Numbered from the stretch's first letter, positions 1-8,199 are shown. The stretch is DNA of 64,000 nucleotides from Alkalihalobacillus pseudalcaliphilus (GCF_028610675.1 NZ_JAQQWS010000016.1:9588-73587), one strand, 5' to 3'. A program made the numbers and translations. The notes: a model not told the origin generated them from the letters alone.

Positions 1-500
1 ATTTCGCCAGCCCATTTTTCATCTAATAATTCATCCCATGTTTGCGGAAGCTCTGATTCGTCAACTAAGTCTGTGTTATAAATAAGACCCAGCACAAATA
101 CCTCCATACCTACCCATTTAAAGTCCTCATGACGCATTTTAATACCATCCTGATACACATCCCAATTCTCAGCTAACTCAGGTGTATACGCCTGGATAAA
201 CCCTCTTTCAATCGCTGATTCGAACGGCAAAATACCTCCGCCACCATACCAAACATCGGCCTCAGGATTGTCCATTTCCGCTATCATCTGATTCACTAAA
301 ACATTCGTGCCTGCATAATGAACATTGACCGGCGTACCCGTCTCTTCCTCAAAAGCCTCGGCAATTTCTCGTGTCATATCTGGTGTTTCGGGGGAATACA
401 AGGTGACTGCTGCGCCACCTCCCTCTGAATCTGAACCTCCACAAGCTACTAAAAGCAACGTACATGAAAGAAATAGAATCACACTAGCAAACCGTCTCAT
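1..500 (-). CDS. ABC transporter solute-binding lipoprotein (C-terminal part outside the window)
   Basis: The first 166 codons are visible and the frame runs off the left edge. The protein opens with MRRFASVILFLSCTLLLVAC, a lipoprotein signal whose lipobox LVAC puts the modified cysteine at residue 20, followed by a Gly/Ser linker. The mature part begins VTLYSPETPDMTREIAEAF and contains an ADVWYGGGG stretch, typical of family 1 solute-binding proteins of the iron(III)/2-aminoethylphosphonate/polyamine type. It should sit on the outer face of the membrane and deliver a ligand to an ABC permease that would lie to the left. The start follows a GGAGGG site seven bases upstream. The ligand cannot be told from this part. 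Confidence 0.85.
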   Translation of the reverse strand, partial: MRRFASVILFLSCTLLLVACGGSDSEGGGAAVTLYSPETPDMTREIAEAFEEETGTPVNVHYAGTNVLVNQMIAEMDNPEADVWYGGGGILPFESAIERGFIQAYTPELAENWDVYQDGIKMRHEDFKWVGMEVFVLGLIYNTDLVDESELPQTWDELLDEKWAGE

Positions 501-545
501 ACATAACCCTCCCAATCTTTCTTTTATATTCGTTTCTTTAACTCC

Positions 546-610
546 AAAAAAATAGAAGAGAATATCTCTAAAACGAAGAAGGCTCTTCTGCTTTAGGTTT
601 CTCTTCTATT
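546..610 (-). terminator. Intrinsic terminator or leader attenuator between glpD and the solute-binding gene
   Basis: Perfect 12-bp arms (AATAGAAGAGAA at 551-562 and its complement at 599-610) enclose a smaller inner hairpin. On the minus strand the stem runs into a T-rich tract at 552-546. It lies after glpD and about 45 bases before the next start, so it could end glpD transcripts or act in the leader of the next gene. Confidence 0.7.
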
Positions 611-763
611 CTCTATCAGATTATATGTTTGTCTATATGACACTATTCCACCTAATACTTGAATTAAAATTTTAAGTATGATGGTTAGAACGTTAACTGC
701 AGCTGTTACACACACTCCAAATTGTAGCATGATCGGTTGGAGTTACCTAGGTAGTAGTGAGAA

Positions 764-2416
764 TCAATCGCTCGGTGTTTCAGCTTGGTTGATTCTTTCT
801 GCTAACTCTTGGCTATATGCCACTTTTGTTTCTTTTGACCAACTAAAATGGTCTGCCATATACTCAATAACGGCATCTTTCCATGTTTTCACCCAATCGA
901 TATTAAAAAAGAGGGCTCCTGTTCGATTGATGAAAAAGTCGATTGGTTTTGTGACCATTTCTTCTTCTATTCCATAACGAAGCTGGGCGTAGACAGCGAG
1001 ATCCAACTCATGATTCGCTTCACGCTCAAAATCAGCGACATAGCTAAAAACCTTCTCGGTATTGGATCCGTATAAGTGCACGAGTTTTTCGGCCTGACTT
1101 TCCTCAAAGCCTAATTCCCGACCATGGCGAATCGTTTCCTTTACAAATGCCGGATAGTTGTGCGAACCACCCACATGCCCACCAGAGATCGGCATGTTTT
1201 TCGTTTGGCTCGGTGAATATAAGACCGCATATTCCTCTTTGAGTAGTTTCACAACTAGATTTACCGTTAGCTCTGCCATCTTTCTGTAGCCTGTCAATTT
1301 CCCCCCGGCAATGGAGATGAGACCAGAATCAGATTGCCAAATTTCGTCCTTACGTGAAATCTCCGACTCCTTTTTACCTTCTTCATATATGAGTGGACGA
1401 AGCCCCGCCCAACTAGACTCGACATCTTTTTCTGTCACAGTCACATGCGGAAACATATAGGATATGGCCTTTAGCAAATAGGAACGATCAGACTCGCTCA
1501 TCGTAGGATTTGACGTATCCCCTTCAAAGAACGTATCCGTTGTTCCGACATACGTTTTATTTTCACGAGGTATAGCAAAAACCATCCTGCCGTCTGGTGT
1601 ATCAAAATATACGGCTTGTTTTAACGGAAAGACCGATTGGTCAACAACAATATGCACACCTTTTGATAGCTTTAGTTGCTTCCCTTGCTTCGATTTGTCA
1701 AATTCACGAACATCATCAACCCATGGTCCTGTTGCATTGACGACCTTTTTCGCATATAGTTCCACCGTATCACCTGTCAACAAATCACGAACCTCGGCAC
1801 CAACCACTTGCCCACCTTCATAGATAAGACCTTCAGCCCTCACATAATTAAGTGCATCAGCACCATATTTGATCGCTTCCTTTAAAACCTCTATCGTTAA
1901 ACGAGCATCATCTGTACGATACTCCACATAATAACCGCCACCCTTTAAACCAACTTGGTTCACAAGTGGTTCACGAGCAATCGTTTCTTCGACCGTGAGC
2001 ATTTTTCTCCGTTCCTTCTTCTTGACACCAGCCAAGAAATCATACACTTGCAAACCAAACGAAGTCGAGAATTTACCAAAAGTACCGCCTTCATGGAAAG
2101 GTAAAAGCATCCATTCTGGTGTTGTCACATGTGGTCCGTTTTCGTACACAATTTCTCTTTCCTTACCTACTTCAGCGACAAGCCTTACCTCCAATTGCTT
2201 GAGATAACGCAAACCTCCATGTACAAGCTTTGTTGAACGACTCGATGTACCCGCTGCAAAATCTTGCATTTCTATAAGTCCTATTTTCATCCCCCGAGAA
2301 CTAGCATCTAAAGCGATTCCTGCTCCAGTAATACCACCGCCAATAACTAGAACGTCTAATTGCTGCTGACTCATACTCGCTAAAATACTGCTTCTATTCG
2401 TACTTGAAAAATTCAT
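764..2416 (-). CDS. glpD: Glycerol-3-phosphate dehydrogenase, FAD-dependent
   Basis: Oxidises sn-glycerol 3-phosphate to dihydroxyacetone phosphate at the membrane and passes electrons to quinone. The 550-residue protein has the N-terminal FAD-binding Rossmann motif GGGITGAG at residues 26-33, then the family blocks AAGTSSRSTKLVHGGLRYL and GGKLTGYRKM, and a C-terminal helical domain. It matches B. subtilis GlpD in length and order of motifs. The chosen start has GGGGAGG nine bases upstream; an internal ATG at residue 15 would also give a plausible protein but lacks such a site. No glpF, glpK or glpP is next to it. The leader carries a terminator hairpin, so expression is probably controlled by antitermination. 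Confidence 0.97.
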   Translation of the reverse strand: MNFSSTNRSSILASMSQQQLDVLVIGGGITGAGIALDASSRGMKIGLIEMQDFAAGTSSRSTKLVHGGLRYLKQLEVRLVAEVGKEREIVYENGPHVTTPEWMLLPFHEGGTFGKFSTSFGLQVYDFLAGVKKKERRKMLTVEETIAREPLVNQVGLKGGGYYVEYRTDDARLTIEVLKEAIKYGADALNYVRAEGLIYEGGQVVGAEVRDLLTGDTVELYAKKVVNATGPWVDDVREFDKSKQGKQLKLSKGVHIVVDQSVFPLKQAVYFDTPDGRMVFAIPRENKTYVGTTDTFFEGDTSNPTMSESDRSYLLKAISYMFPHVTVTEKDVESSWAGLRPLIYEEGKKESEISRKDEIWQSDSGLISIAGGKLTGYRKMAELTVNLVVKLLKEEYAVLYSPSQTKNMPISGGHVGGSHNYPAFVKETIRHGRELGFEESQAEKLVHLYGSNTEKVFSYVADFEREANHELDLAVYAQLRYGIEEEMVTKPIDFFINRTGALFFNIDWVKTWKDAVIEYMADHFSWSKETKVAYSQELAERINQAETPSD

Positions 2417-2444
2417 TTCATTCAGCCTCCCCGAAGTTTAGGAC

Positions 2445-2495
2445 AAAAAAAGACCACACTACTATTAGGCATCCTTCCCCAATATCGTGTGGTCT
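2445..2495 (-). promoter_or_regulatory. glpD leader terminator, candidate GlpP antitermination target
   Basis: Perfect 9-bp arms AGACCACAC (2451-2459) and GTGTGGTCT (2487-2495) are followed on the minus strand by seven T. The hairpin sits between the candidate promoter at 2535-2563 and the glpD start. In B. subtilis glpD, a leader terminator is overcome by GlpP bound to glycerol 3-phosphate; the same arrangement is inferred here. Confidence 0.8.
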
Positions 2496-2534
2496 CTCTT
2501 TTTCTCTACCAACTTTTATGATGATGTTATCTTC

Positions 2535-2563
2535 ATATTACTACCTTAAAAATGAAAAAGCAA
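2535..2563 (-). promoter_or_regulatory. Sigma-A type promoter of glpD
   Basis: Read on the minus strand, TTGCTT (2563-2558) and TAATAT (2540-2535) are separated by 17 bases. It lies about 40 bases upstream of the leader terminator, giving a leader long enough to form that hairpin. Confidence 0.6.
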
Positions 2564-2680
2564 CTGTCATTGCTTGTCCTTTTTATCACAGACACGAACC
2601 GTTTTCTTGCCTATAAACCTGTATAAACGCATAGCCCATACAAGGAGAAATCTAGGACATAATCCACCATGATGTCGAAA

Positions 2681-2709
2681 CTGAAATAGCGTGGGGATCA
2701 CTATTTCAG
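2681..2709 (-). other. Inverted repeat in the glpD upstream region
   Basis: Perfect 9-bp arms CTGAAATAG / CTATTTCAG with an 11-base loop. Only three T follow on the minus strand, so it is a weak terminator at best. It may back up the stronger terminator at 2772-2801. Confidence 0.5.
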
Positions 2710-2771
2710 CTTCTATTGTCTATTCCCTTTGAGCGTTCGAATTAACCCTTATATGTTGCCGGAGAGAGCAC

Positions 2772-2801
2772 AAAAAAACACGACTGGAACGTCCAGTCAT
2801 G
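2772..2801 (-). terminator. Intrinsic terminator after the Gly/Tyr-rich protein gene
   Basis: On the minus strand a 10-bp stem (CATGACTGGA / TCCAGTCGTG, one G-U pair) with a three-base loop is followed directly by seven T. It begins about 10 bases after the stop of the gene that ends at 2812. Confidence 0.88.
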
Positions 2802-2811
2802 TTTCCCCTTC

Positions 2812-3132
2812 TTAATAGTAATAATAAGGAGGGTAATACGGCGGATATCCGTACCCGTATCCCCCAGGAAATAAAGCGTTCGCTGCAAGGCCCCCTAAGA
2901 ACCCACCTACAAAAGGTCCTCCAAAGCCATAACCAAACCCAAAGCCCGGGCGACCTCCCCATCTACCTGGTCTACCACCCCAACGGCCTGGACGTCCGCC
3001 CCACGGTCTTCTAACCATTGACGGGTCATACGAATGGGTCGGTACGTGTGTGACATGATGTTGATGTGGTTCATAATTATAGGACTGTGACGGGTAACCG
3101 TCATAAGAGTGTTGCTCATGATAATGATTCAT
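2812..3132 (-). CDS. Small His/Gly/Tyr/Pro-rich protein, possible spore-coat type
   Basis: A 106-residue low-complexity protein. Residues 1-40 are rich in His, Tyr and Ser. A middle block repeats GGRPG three to four times (GGRPGRW units). A short hydrophobic Gly-rich stretch (GFLGGLAANALF) follows, and the end is PPYYPPYYYY. I do not recognise a family with certainty. This composition is common among Bacillus spore-coat or exosporium-associated small proteins, but that is an analogy only. The start has AAAGGAGG 11 bases upstream and the gene has its own terminator, so it is very likely expressed alone. Confidence 0.75.
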   Translation of the reverse strand: MNHYHEQHSYDGYPSQSYNYEPHQHHVTHVPTHSYDPSMVRRPWGGRPGRWGGRPGRWGGRPGFGFGYGFGGPFVGGFLGGLAANALFPGGYGYGYPPYYPPYYYY

Positions 3133-3271
3133 CTAGACATATACCTCCTTTAAATAACTGCTAACAGTATATGCATATGTCTAGATTTGTTCTGGGCGAG
3201 TGACCTACTATACATAATAAAAAATAGGTACTTACCCCAAACCCTTTATAAACAACTCCATGTACAGGCCA

Positions 3272-4267
3272 TTAATCCTCATATTCTTTCTCAAACTCTT
3301 TATCACTTCGTACCGTATCGATATGTCTGACAGCTTGTTCAATCTGTTCTCGTTTGCCCTCTAAAAATGGAGGTAACGATAATTTTTCACCTAATGTCTC
3401 ATAAGGCTCATCGCCCATAAAACCAGGTCCATCTGTCGCAAATTCAAATAAAATTTGAGGAGCAACTCTTGCATACAACGACTCAAAGAAATGACGATTC
3501 ACATATCCTGAAGTATTAAAGCCCATTGAATCAAGATGTTTCGTCCACTCATCTAATACCGTCCGATCCTCGACTCTAAAAGCCGCATGGTGTACAGTGC
3601 CGTAACCTTGGACAGCCCGTGGTAACACTTGATTATGCTCCACCACAATCTGTGCACCATTTCCGCCTTCCCCCACTTCAAATAAATAACGACTTCCCTC
3701 TTTCGACACTTCTTTAAATAATAACGCTTGCTCCAATACTTGTTTAAAGAAATCAACATTAGCGACTCGAACAAATATCGGACCAAGTCCCGTAATCGCA
3801 TACTCTAAAGGAATCGGACCATTCTTCCAAGGTGTACCACTTGCAACACCATCATTATGCTCATCGGAAATAAGTTGATAATGCTGATCATCAAAATCAA
3901 CAAACGATAACGTCTTTTTGCCAAACTCCTCTTTAATTCCCTCATGCTTAACATCGAGACGATCAAATCTCTTCACCCAATAATCAATGGCTGCATCACT
4001 CGGAACTCGGAATGATGTTTTAAAAATCTCATCTGTCCCATGCTGCCCTTTAGGAATACCCGGGAAATCAAAGAACGTCATATCAGTCCCCGCATTCCCC
4101 TCATCATCAGCAAAAAATAAATGGTAAGTGCGGATATCATCTTGATTAACCGTCTTCTTAACTAATCGCATTCCTAACGTATACGTGAAAAACTCATAAT
4201 TCTTCTCGGCACTACTCGTAATCGCCGTAACATGGTGAATCCCTTTTAAACTGTTCATATCATTCAT
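3272..4267 (-). CDS. Ring-cleaving dioxygenase, two-domain VOC (glyoxalase) family, MhqA/MhqO type
   Basis: The 331-residue protein has two vicinal-oxygen-chelate modules. The first starts KGIHHVTAI with metal-type His near residues 11-12; the second contains GTVHHAAFRV and ILFEFATDGPGF, giving the usual His/His/Glu metal site. In B. subtilis the relatives MhqA and MhqO are induced by quinones and catechols and are thought to open aromatic rings. It is the third gene of a group with the MarR regulator and a second dioxygenase, and shares about the same domain order as that neighbour, so the pair is an old duplication. A GGAGATG site precedes the start. The substrate is not known. Confidence 0.9.
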   Translation of the reverse strand: MNDMNSLKGIHHVTAITSSAEKNYEFFTYTLGMRLVKKTVNQDDIRTYHLFFADDEGNAGTDMTFFDFPGIPKGQHGTDEIFKTSFRVPSDAAIDYWVKRFDRLDVKHEGIKEEFGKKTLSFVDFDDQHYQLISDEHNDGVASGTPWKNGPIPLEYAITGLGPIFVRVANVDFFKQVLEQALLFKEVSKEGSRYLFEVGEGGNGAQIVVEHNQVLPRAVQGYGTVHHAAFRVEDRTVLDEWTKHLDSMGFNTSGYVNRHFFESLYARVAPQILFEFATDGPGFMGDEPYETLGEKLSLPPFLEGKREQIEQAVRHIDTVRSDKEFEKEYED

Positions 4268-4352
4268 CTCCTTTTAATATCGTTACTAGGTGAAAATTTG
4301 GATGGAGGGGAGGCCGGTTCCCTCGTTGTGGGCTCGGTGATGCCGTTTTCCT

Positions 4353-4440
4353 ACAACACTAGGGTTATTTTGCTGTGGGAGTGTTGTTACTTCTTGGCTT
4401 TTCCTACAACACTACGGCCATTTTTCTCTGCCAGTGTTGT
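4353..4440. repeat. Two tandem 53-base units, each an inverted repeat
   Basis: ACAACACT and AGTGTTGT arms occur at 4353-4360/4380-4387 and again at 4406-4413/4433-4440. The second unit repeats the first at a 53-base offset, including the preceding TTTTCCT. They lie in the 195-base gap between the two dioxygenase genes. No T-run follows either stem, so they are not clear terminators. Confidence 0.75.
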
Positions 4441-4462
4441 CATTTCTTTTATTTTCCCTTGT

Positions 4463-5407
4463 TTAATCTTCTTTAATCGGCGTCAACTTGGCTTCGATTT
4501 CTGCTCGTTTTTCCTCTAAGAAAGGCGGCAAGTCTAATGTCTCACCTAAAGTCTCGACGTCTGCATCCACTAAGAAGCCTGGCCCATCTGTTGCAATCTC
4601 AAATAGAATGCCATTGGACTCACGGAAATAAAGACTTTTGAAGTAATGGCGGTCGACAATACCTGATGAGTGAAAGCCTCTTGCCTTTACCTCTTTGTCC
4701 CAATGTTCTAGCTCCTCATCATTTTTGGCACGAATCGCTAAATGATGAACACTTCCTCGTCCTGGCTTCTCAGGCTCACCATCTAATTGCTTCACGACAA
4801 TCTCACCGAATGCTTCACCTTCAATCGATTGAAAAATCCACTCATTTTCCTTTTGAGAAACTTCCGTATAACCAAATATCTCTTGAAGTGTCGCCGCCAT
4901 TTTTTCAAGTCGTCGTACCGTTATTTCAATCGGTCCCATCCCTTGAATTTGGTGCTCCTTAGGAACGTCTGATTTCTCCCACGTCTCCCAATGATCAAGC
5001 TTTTGTCCATTCGCAACAGTGAGCACCATCCGTAAATTTTCTGAGTCTTCGAAGTGTAGGGCAGGTCGATTTGCATACGTTGTAATTCCACTATGCTTCA
5101 CACCAAATTCTTCAAAGCGTTCTCTCCAATAAACTAAACTGTCCATAGTTGGCACTAATAACCCAATTTGAGTAATCGCGTTCGTTCCTCGGTGTGTACG
5201 TCCAACGAGCGGGATTTCAAAAAAAGTTAACTCGGTACCCGGGCTACCCGTTCTATCACCAAAAAATAAATGATACATCGTCGGGTCATCCTGGTTGACC
5301 GTCATTTTGACTCTTCTCAAGCCAAGAACATTTTTGTAAAAATGGTTATTCATATCAGCATTTTTGGTAATCATCGAAATGTGGTGATGGCCTGGGATGT
5401 TAAACAT
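4463..5407 (-). CDS. Ring-cleaving dioxygenase, two-domain VOC family, paralogue of the gene at 3272-4267
   Basis: A 314-residue paralogue of the downstream dioxygenase. The first VOC module starts PGHHHISMITKNADMNNHFY (metal His near residues 7-9). The second contains GSVHHLAIRAKND and ILFEIATDGPGF. Both proteins end with a similar tail (ETLGE..LPPFLE..R..IE). It probably uses Fe(II) or Mn(II) to cleave catechol- or hydroquinone-type rings in the cytoplasm. It directly follows the MarR gene with a 58-base gap that carries a possible operator, and a GGAGG site precedes the start. Confidence 0.9.
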   Translation of the reverse strand: MFNIPGHHHISMITKNADMNNHFYKNVLGLRRVKMTVNQDDPTMYHLFFGDRTGSPGTELTFFEIPLVGRTHRGTNAITQIGLLVPTMDSLVYWRERFEEFGVKHSGITTYANRPALHFEDSENLRMVLTVANGQKLDHWETWEKSDVPKEHQIQGMGPIEITVRRLEKMAATLQEIFGYTEVSQKENEWIFQSIEGEAFGEIVVKQLDGEPEKPGRGSVHHLAIRAKNDEELEHWDKEVKARGFHSSGIVDRHYFKSLYFRESNGILFEIATDGPGFLVDADVETLGETLDLPPFLEEKRAEIEAKLTPIKED

Positions 5408-5438
5408 AATGTATTCCTCCTTTAATTTTCAATTGATT

Positions 5439-5450
5439 AGTCAAGTGATA
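5439..5450. promoter_or_regulatory. Candidate MarR operator copy 1 (AGTCAAGTGATA)
   Basis: This 12-base word lies between the MarR stop and the first dioxygenase start. It matches the word at 5941-5952 in 11 of 12 positions and in the same orientation. Its position next to both genes suggests a shared binding site for the local regulator. Confidence 0.4.
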
Positions 5451-5465
5451 GGGTAAAAAAATATC

Positions 5466-5900
5466 CTACCCCATTTTATTTTCACTGTTTTTTTGTACTT
5501 TTGTTATTAACGTATATAATTGCTTTTGCTCTTCTTCTGTTAAGCATTCATCAAAAAATGAGGACTGAAAAGCTAATTGTGCGTCAAAGGCCTCTTCAAG
5601 CTTTTGCTTACCTGCCTCTGTTAAAAATATCGTCTTCGTTTTCCAATTTTGCTTCCGTTCGATGAGGCCTTCTTTTTCAAGACGAGTGAGCATGCGCGAA
5701 ATACCACCTTGCGTGACCGTCGCTTTGGCTGCTAACTCATTCTGTGTTAATGGCCCATAAACGGATATTTGGTTTAGAACATCAAATTGTGCAGACGTTA
5801 AATCATAAGGTTTCAAGAAATCATTCGATAATAAATTACTCTGATGCGTAAATCGCGATAGCCTCAACCAAATTAAAGATCCACGTGTATTCTTTTGCAT
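5466..5900 (-). CDS. MarR-family transcriptional regulator of the dioxygenase genes
   Basis: A 144-residue winged-helix repressor: an N-terminal dimer helix, the HTH (LTQNELAAKATVTQGGISRMLTRL) and the wing (IERKQNWKTKTIFLT), then C-terminal dimer helices. MarR proteins of this kind repress nearby detoxification genes and are released by electrophiles or phenols; MhqR of B. subtilis controls the same type of dioxygenases. The longest frame starts at a GTG at 5912 that overlaps the GGGAG site, so I place the start at the ATG at 5900, 11 bases after that site. It is the first gene of the group and a palindrome resembling the MhqR operator lies upstream. Whether it is the MhqR orthologue is not proven. 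Confidence 0.88.
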   Translation of the reverse strand: MQKNTRGSLIWLRLSRFTHQSNLLSNDFLKPYDLTSAQFDVLNQISVYGPLTQNELAAKATVTQGGISRMLTRLEKEGLIERKQNWKTKTIFLTEAGKQKLEEAFDAQLAFQSSFFDECLTEEEQKQLYTLITKVQKNSENKMG

Positions 5901-5940
5901 ATTTTGAATCACTCCCTCTCTCTATATTTATCACTTTACC

Positions 5941-5952
5941 AGTCAACTGATA
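5941..5952. promoter_or_regulatory. Candidate MarR operator copy 2 (AGTCAACTGATA)
   Basis: The word lies 41 bases upstream of the MarR start and is part of a wider imperfect palindrome, TTATCA-N14-TGATAA. It matches the word at 5439-5450 in 11 of 12 bases. Confidence 0.4.
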
Positions 5953-5968
5953 AAAGATCAAGTCTTTT

Positions 5969-5986
5969 TATCTTGGATTCGAGATA
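5969..5986. promoter_or_regulatory. MhqR-box-like palindrome
   Basis: TATCTTGGATTCGAGATA is an imperfect 9-9 inverted repeat with seven of nine positions paired. It closely follows the operator described for B. subtilis MhqR (TATCTCGAATTCGAGATA as I recall it). It lies about 70 bases upstream of the MarR start, a fitting place for autoregulation. Confidence 0.6.
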
Positions 5987-6649
5987 TTTTTATAAAAGGG
6001 TTTCTTTTATTATAGACTGCTTGTTTATATCTAAAGTGGTTTCCGTTTTTTAATGGCTTCGATTTATTGTGTCCGTTCTTCCTCAATTCTGACTGCTTTT
6101 CTCCACCTGCTCATTCAAATTCTTTTCTTAAACTCAGTGACACAAGGGTAAATAACAGAATATTCAGATGTAATTAAGATTCCTTAATGATATAATAGTT
6201 TTAAGCAAAATTCCTAATCGTGGAGGTTAAATAAACATAGTAGCCTCAAGTTTGAAAAATACTAACACTTTTAGTGAGAAAGGAGCTACGGAGCATCCTT
6301 CTAAAACGGATATTTTCTTCAAACATTTAGGCCGGTTTAATTAGTAAATGGTCATGAACCAAAGGCAGTAGACGCGATTATAGAAAAGAAGAGTTAGCAA
6401 TAGAAAATGAACGATGGGTTTGTACTTAATGATAATCAGTTAATTATGTTCACTTAATTTCATGATTTATGTTAAAAGGTTAACACCTCAAAAAAATTTT
6501 ACTTATTAAGTAGGTATATAGAATCACAAAAATACCTCACACTCTCAAAAAATTAGTCCATTCTTATTGTTAAGTTATCACCATGTCTTTTACATACTTT
6601 TCATTCAACACATCTTACGAAAAAGAGTTAATATTGAAAGGAGATTACT
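5987..6649. other. Gene-poor, AT-rich spacer; possible decayed coding remnant
   Basis: No intact gene is visible. At 6191-6196 there is a TATAAT, then GGAGG at 6222-6226, followed at 6237-6344 by 35 open codons (starting ATA GTA GCC) ending in TAG. The arrangement looks like a small gene whose start has been lost, but I recognise no family. The rest shows many stops in all frames and nothing I can name. Confidence 0.35.
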
Positions 6650-7717
6650 ATGGGAGAATTAAAAGAAAAATTAAAAGCACTAGCACAAAGAATTGAGCCA
6701 TTACGAGAGAAGATTACGACAGAGGAAGCTACGAAGACGAGTATTATCATGCCTTTCTTTCAAATTCTCGGATATGATATTTTTAATCCCAGTGAATTTA
6801 CCCCTGAATATATCGCTGATGTTGGAATTAAAAAAGGGGAAAAAGTTGACTTTGCCATTGTAAAAAATGATTTACCTGTAATTTTAATTGAAGCAAAATC
6901 GATAACCGAAGAATTGCTCAAGCATGATTCACAACTCTTTCGTTATTTCGGTACAACTACAGCGAAATTCGCCATATTAACAAACGGTACTCATTATAAA
7001 TTTTTCACAGATTTAGACGAACAAAATAAAATGGATAACTCCCCTTTTTTCGAATTTAATCTTCTCGATTTAAATAATAACCAAATTTCAGAACTAGAGA
7101 AATTTAAGAAAGATAAATTCAATGTCGACAACATTTTTAGTACAGCATCTGAATTGAAATATACCAATAAAATAAAAACTCTACTCTTTGAAATGTGGGA
7201 TGAACCAAGTGATGAATTTATTACATTTATATTGAATAATATATATGATGGTCGAAAAACCAAAAATATAATTACCCAATTCACTCCCATCGTTAAACAA
7301 TCATTAAATCAGTTTATAAATGAACTAGTTAACAAAAAACTAAGCGCAGCACTAAAATCAACTTCTGAAGATAAAAAAGCTAAAGCTGACGAGGAAATAC
7401 AAGAAGAAGAAATGCCTGAATTAGACAGTGGTATCGTTACAACAGAAGAAGAAATTCAAGGGTTTGGAATAGCTAAAATTATTCTATCCGAAATAGTTAA
7501 TGAAGAAAGAGTATTCTATCGAGATAACAAAAGTTATTTTAATATTCTGATAGATGATAACATTAGAAAATGGATCTGTCGTTTAGGTCTCGACTACAAT
7601 AAAAAATACATTCAATTCAACGATGGTGATAAAACAACGGTTAGCATCGATAAGGTAACTGAATTAATGCTATATAAAGGAAAATTATTAGAAGTTGCCC
7701 GCTCACTCATTGATTAA
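6650..7717 (+). CDS. Orphan protein with type I restriction R-subunit N-terminal (HSDR_N-like) nuclease domain
   Basis: A 355-residue protein on the strand opposite to all core genes. Residues 25-130 form an HSDR_N-type fold with a PD-(D/E)xK pattern: Asp67 in GEKVDFAIV, then Glu81 and Lys83 in ILIEAKSI. A helical region follows, then an acidic Lys/Glu linker near 240-260 and a separate C-terminal domain of about 95 residues (FGIAKIILSEIV ... LMLYKGKLLEVARSLID). Stand-alone proteins of this layout exist in phages and islands and are of unclear function. No methylase, specificity or helicase subunit is nearby, so a working type I system is unlikely. Base composition is more AT-rich than the core genes. 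The start has AAAGGAG six bases upstream. Confidence 0.8.
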   Translation: MGELKEKLKALAQRIEPLREKITTEEATKTSIIMPFFQILGYDIFNPSEFTPEYIADVGIKKGEKVDFAIVKNDLPVILIEAKSITEELLKHDSQLFRYFGTTTAKFAILTNGTHYKFFTDLDEQNKMDNSPFFEFNLLDLNNNQISELEKFKKDKFNVDNIFSTASELKYTNKIKTLLFEMWDEPSDEFITFILNNIYDGRKTKNIITQFTPIVKQSLNQFINELVNKKLSAALKSTSEDKKAKADEEIQEEEMPELDSGIVTTEEEIQGFGIAKIILSEIVNEERVFYRDNKSYFNILIDDNIRKWICRLGLDYNKKYIQFNDGDKTTVSIDKVTELMLYKGKLLEVARSLID

Positions 7718-7864
7718 ACCACCAAAATCTACACCTAATAGACTCACAAACAAACCTGCTGCTTCCCTACTATTTGCTAATTCCACAATCTTTAAATATA
7801 GTAATAACTTATTGAATAAAAGGCACGAGAAATATTCGGTTTTAAACAAGTGCGTATTAAGTAA

Positions 7865-7894
7865 AAATCCCCAACCATAGACGGTTGGGGATTT
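7865..7894. terminator. Perfect 12-bp hairpin, likely terminator
   Basis: AAATCCCCAACC / GGTTGGGGATTT with a six-base loop. It follows the restriction-like gene by 147 bases on the plus strand (three T only). On the minus strand it is followed by five T, so it could also end minus-strand transcripts coming from the acetyltransferase gene. Confidence 0.65.
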
Positions 7895-8199
7895 GCTTTA
7901 TAAAGATTAACATATTGAGAAATATACAGATAAATTCTAAGTGCATTGAATACATCGTAATCCATTAATATCGACATTTTGGGAATTGTTATATGGATAA
8001 AAGTGCATGAAAAAGGATTGAAATTGACATTACTTGAACCAATTTGAACCAAAGTGATTGATGTTAGTTGAATACACTATTAACTTGCTTTCCAGAATAG
8101 GGCGTTGTTTGTTCCACAATCGCGCCCTATTACGGCAAAAAATGTTGGTAACACACTTTGTCAACATTAGAACAGTTGGGAGATGATAATTTGATAACT
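7895..8199. other. Non-coding spacer
   Basis: AT-rich sequence with frequent stops in all frames. A repeated TTGAACCAA-type word occurs near 8032-8052. An imperfect GGGCG/CGCCC inverted pair (8100-8130) is present without a T-run. I see no gene. Confidence 0.4.

Noticed and set aside
2720..2962. Arg/Leu-rich frame on the minus strand overlapping the Gly/Tyr-rich gene
   Set aside because: It is an out-of-frame reading of the repeat-rich gene and runs across its terminator.
6650..7717. Complete type I restriction-modification system
   Set aside because: Only one protein with the N-terminal R-like domain exists; no HsdM, HsdS or helicase part lies within several kilobases.
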